From NCBI RefSeq assembly GCF_023093535.1, contig NZ_CP095757.1, forward strand, positions 992,001 to 1,056,000: a stretch of 64,000 bases of DNA, in the 5' to 3' direction. Under the pieces are notes generated by a model, which saw only the letters and a list, made by a program, of their open reading frames with translations, was not told the origin of the DNA and searched no databases. This document shows, in pieces, positions 62,109 to 64,000 of this stretch (within the stretch, counting starts at the first letter, position 1; each line of letters begins with the position of its first letter). Source of the stretch: Halovivax limisalsi (GTDB taxonomy: Archaea > Halobacteriota > Halobacteria > Halobacteriales > Natrialbaceae). The position numbers and the translations under genes are program-made.

Positions 62109-62777
62109 ATGCGAATCGCGCTACTCGGCGGAACGGGTGACATCGGCGAGGGACTGGCGCTGCGGTGGGCGCGCGACACCGACCACGAACTTCTCGTCGG
62201 CTCGCGCGACCCGGAGAAGGCCAGAGACGCCGTCGAAACCTACGAGGGGCGCCTGGCCGACGCGGGCGCCGACGGCGATCTGAAGGGTTTCGCGAACGAG
62301 ATGGCGGCCGATCGGGCCGACGTGGTCGTCCTCTCCGTGCCGCCGTACTACGCGGGCGATACGGTCGAGGCCGTCGCCGACACGCTCGATTCGGAGACGA
62401 TCCTCGTCACCCCCGCCGTCGGGATGAAAGGCGACGAGGACGGCATGCACTACAATCCGCCGGGCACCGGCAGCGTCACCGCGCTCGTCGCCCAGCGCGC
62501 GCCCGACGCGGTCCCGGTCGTCGGCGCCTTCCACAACCTCGCCGCGGGCAAACTCGCCGACCTCACGGTCGAGTTCGACCTCGACACGCTCGTCGTCGGC
62601 GACGACGCAGACGCCAAGCGGACGGTTTGCGGGCTCGCCGAGGACATCGAGGGGATCCGGGCGCTCGACGCCGGCCCCATCGCGAACGCCGCCGAAGTCG
62701 AGAGCGTCACCCCGCTGGTCATCAACATCGCGCGGTACAACGACGACATGCACGACGTCGGCGCGAAGTGGATCTAG
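62109..62777 (+). CDS. npdG: F420H2:NADP oxidoreductase
   Basis: 222 residues. Transfers hydride between reduced coenzyme F420 and NADP+ in the cytoplasm. N-terminal Rossmann motif LLGGTGDIGEGLALRWA followed by LVGSRDPEKARDAV, the SRxxxKA pattern that selects NADP. Downstream LSVPPYYAGDTVEAV, TPAVGMKGDEDGMHYNPPGT and VVGAFHNLAAGKLAD match archaeal NPDO. The ATG at 62109 is used because it starts the Rossmann fold; a TATA-like GATTTATGG (62077-62085) lies about 28 nt upstream. The frame to 61983 reads non-coding DNA. It is convergent with the hypothetical gene downstream. Confidence 0.93.
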   Translation: MRIALLGGTGDIGEGLALRWARDTDHELLVGSRDPEKARDAVETYEGRLADAGADGDLKGFANEMAADRADVVVLSVPPYYAGDTVEAVADTLDSETILVTPAVGMKGDEDGMHYNPPGTGSVTALVAQRAPDAVPVVGAFHNLAAGKLADLTVEFDLDTLVVGDDADAKRTVCGLAEDIEGIRALDAGPIANAAEVESVTPLVINIARYNDDMHDVGAKWI

Positions 62778-62835
62778 AACGGGTGACCACGCGCGCGCCG
62801 ACGAGGGCGGCGTGCGAACCGACGTCCGTTCGTGA

Positions 62836-63633
62836 CTACAGTTCTCGACCGTCGTACGCGTCGAGGATCTCCTGCAGTTGCGCCCGGACCGTCTCCGCCC
62901 GTTCGCGATCCGGACACGGCACGGAGGTCGGCGGCCTGTATATCCGGTTCAGCATCCACGTGAGCGCGCGGCCGATTGCGTCGTCGCCGACGGGCCCGGC
63001 GTCCCACGAGAGTTCGAGCGTTCCGTCGCTTGCGATCGAAACTGCCTGCAGGTTCGAGAGATCGTAGCACCCCGCTCGTCGGCCGTCGCGTCGTTCGACG
63101 CAGAGCGATCCAGCCGCTAGCTTCCACCGGCGATCGTCGACGACCCACTCGGCGGCGGGTTTCGTTGGGACCAGACACGCCGCCTCGTCGGGGATATCGA
63201 CGACCCCCTCGCGCCCGAGTTGCGATCCACACCGCGTCGCATCGAGGCCCGCATCGAGGTGGTGTGGGACCGCGGTCAGTACCCGCTCGCCGCCAATCCG
63301 GAGTTCGAGTTCCCGAACGAAGTAGGCGCCTGTACCGCCGTCCGTGAGCGATACCAGGTCGAACAGCACCGCTCGCCCCGCGTCGCTCGTCGGGTCCCAC
63401 CGCCACGCGGTCGTCGCGGTTCGATCCGCTTCGGGGAGCCGTTCGAGCTGCGGCCTGACGGACCGCCACGTGCGACGGCAGTCGCCGCCGTCCGGCGGCG
63501 GTTCCAGTTCGGCCGCGTCGACGTGGACGATGGCTGCGGTCGCTGCGGGGAGGATCAGCTCGAGGGTGGACGCGAGCGGGCCGGCGAACGTCGCACAGAG
63601 GAGGTCGTGGGTTCGATTCGGTGCTGGGGCCAT
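62836..63633 (-). CDS. Hypothetical protein, 265 aa
   Basis: 265 residues, no signal peptide or membrane segment. The sequence has predicted beta strands with conserved-looking patches (FVRELELRIGGERVLTAVPH, CYDLSNLQAVSIASDGTLEL) and four Cys spread over the length. The C-terminus (RERAETVRAQLQEILDAYDG) is helical. It does not match a family I recognise. The start could also lie further upstream. It lies between npdG and a thioredoxin gene and shares no obvious link with them. Confidence 0.6.
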   Translation of the reverse strand: MAPAPNRTHDLLCATFAGPLASTLELILPAATAAIVHVDAAELEPPPDGGDCRRTWRSVRPQLERLPEADRTATTAWRWDPTSDAGRAVLFDLVSLTDGGTGAYFVRELELRIGGERVLTAVPHHLDAGLDATRCGSQLGREGVVDIPDEAACLVPTKPAAEWVVDDRRWKLAAGSLCVERRDGRRAGCYDLSNLQAVSIASDGTLELSWDAGPVGDDAIGRALTWMLNRIYRPPTSVPCPDRERAETVRAQLQEILDAYDGREL

Positions 63634-63773
63634 ATTCGGCCGGTTGGTGGACGGACACTACTCGGTACCGGTCGCTCGTCGGCTGGCGGCGTTCGGGCAG
63701 CCCTGGCAGCGCCGCGTGGGCGGTGCCGCGGCTGCGGGAGTCCCGTCACACCCATCGAAAAGCGTCCGCGATC

Positions 63774-64000
63774 TCACGCGCCGGCGGACTCGAGCGCGTC
63801 TTCGATGTCCTCGCGCTGGGTGACGCCGACGAACCGCTCGACGATGCCGTCGTCGTTCTCGACGACGAGCGTCGGGAGCGACCGGACCTGGTACTCGTTG
63901 GCGACGTCCTGCTCCTCGTCGACGTTGACCTTCTCGACCTCGAAGCGCCCGTCCCAGTCGTCTTCGAGTTCCTCGAGGATCGGATCCTGGGTCTTGCAGG
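63774..64000 (-). CDS. Thioredoxin-family protein, C-terminal part (runs off the window edge)
   Basis: The last 75 residues are visible, starting just after what is probably the redox CxxC (the first visible codons are C-K-T, then QDPILEELEDDWDGRFEVEK). The cis-Pro loop reads VRSLPTLVVEN and the last strand FVGVTQREDIEDALES is typical. It is a cytoplasmic disulfide reductase of the thioredoxin class. The start and the first Cys lie beyond the window. Confidence 0.88.
   Translation of the reverse strand, partial: CKTQDPILEELEDDWDGRFEVEKVNVDEEQDVANEYQVRSLPTLVVENDDGIVERFVGVTQREDIEDALESAGA

Noticed and set aside
1-64000. tRNA, rRNA or CRISPR loci
   Set aside because: No cloverleaf, rRNA-like stretch or regularly spaced repeat array was recognised when reading the intergenic regions. 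A tRNAscan or CRISPR search would be decisive.

Overview
The window looks like the chromosome of an extremely halophilic archaeon (class Halobacteria). It has high GC, strongly acidic proteins, many Tat-type lipoprotein signals, TATA-like boxes about 26-30 nt upstream of start codons (the leaderless-transcript arrangement), and archaeal marker genes: DNA polymerase D large subunit, ABCE1, an F420H2:NADP reductase, an archaemetzincin and a PIN/KH ATPase. The genus cannot be read from the sequence alone. No rRNA, tRNA, CRISPR array, transposase or integrase was recognised.

Layout. 1-2.3 kb: partial glyS, a four-CBS protein and two small haloarchaeal proteins. 2.4-8.7 kb: a complete peptide/nickel-type ABC importer operon on the minus strand (binding protein, two permeases, two ATPases). 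9.1-10.5 kb: a PPC-domain protein and an orphan lipoprotein. 10.7-15.0 kb: polC (DP2) carrying a 212-residue mini-intein that ends in Gln. 15.4-17.9 kb: a small membrane protein, a DUF4350-type protein and a MoxR ATPase with overlapping frames. 18.0-39.3 kb: the dominant feature, six tandem same-strand genes of about 1,055-1,070 codons, each encoding an N-terminal winged-helix-like domain, a STAND/AAA_16 NTPase and a long TPR array. They form two sub-families of three, separated by one antisense PAS histidine kinase. At least five share an upstream box at a fixed distance from the start codon.

39.4-42.5 kb: a PIN-PilT/VirB11-like-KH ATPase whose last 92 bp are duplicated downstream, a membrane protein and a MarR-like regulator. 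42.8-48.6 kb: a surface-protein cluster with a DUF5305-like membrane protein, a SipW-like signal peptidase I, two secreted beta-rich proteins (one Tat-signal, TasA/camelysin-like), a membrane-anchored winged-helix protein and a further secreted protein. 48.8-50.9 kb: an EMC6-like membrane protein and ABCE1. 51-55 kb: small membrane proteins and a convergent ABC ATPase/permease pair. 55-64 kb: archaemetzincin, UPF0146, a HAD hydrolase, an FAD/Rieske oxidoreductase, a sulfatase-fold enzyme with GtrA, an F420H2:NADP reductase, hypotheticals and a partial thioredoxin.

Most of the window is housekeeping or ordinary accessory content. The parts most likely to hold undescribed biology are the six-gene STAND array (21 kb, one third of the window) with its shared promoter box and signs of gene conversion, and the signal peptidase/TasA-like surface cluster. 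All functional statements rest on motifs read by eye; no database search was run.
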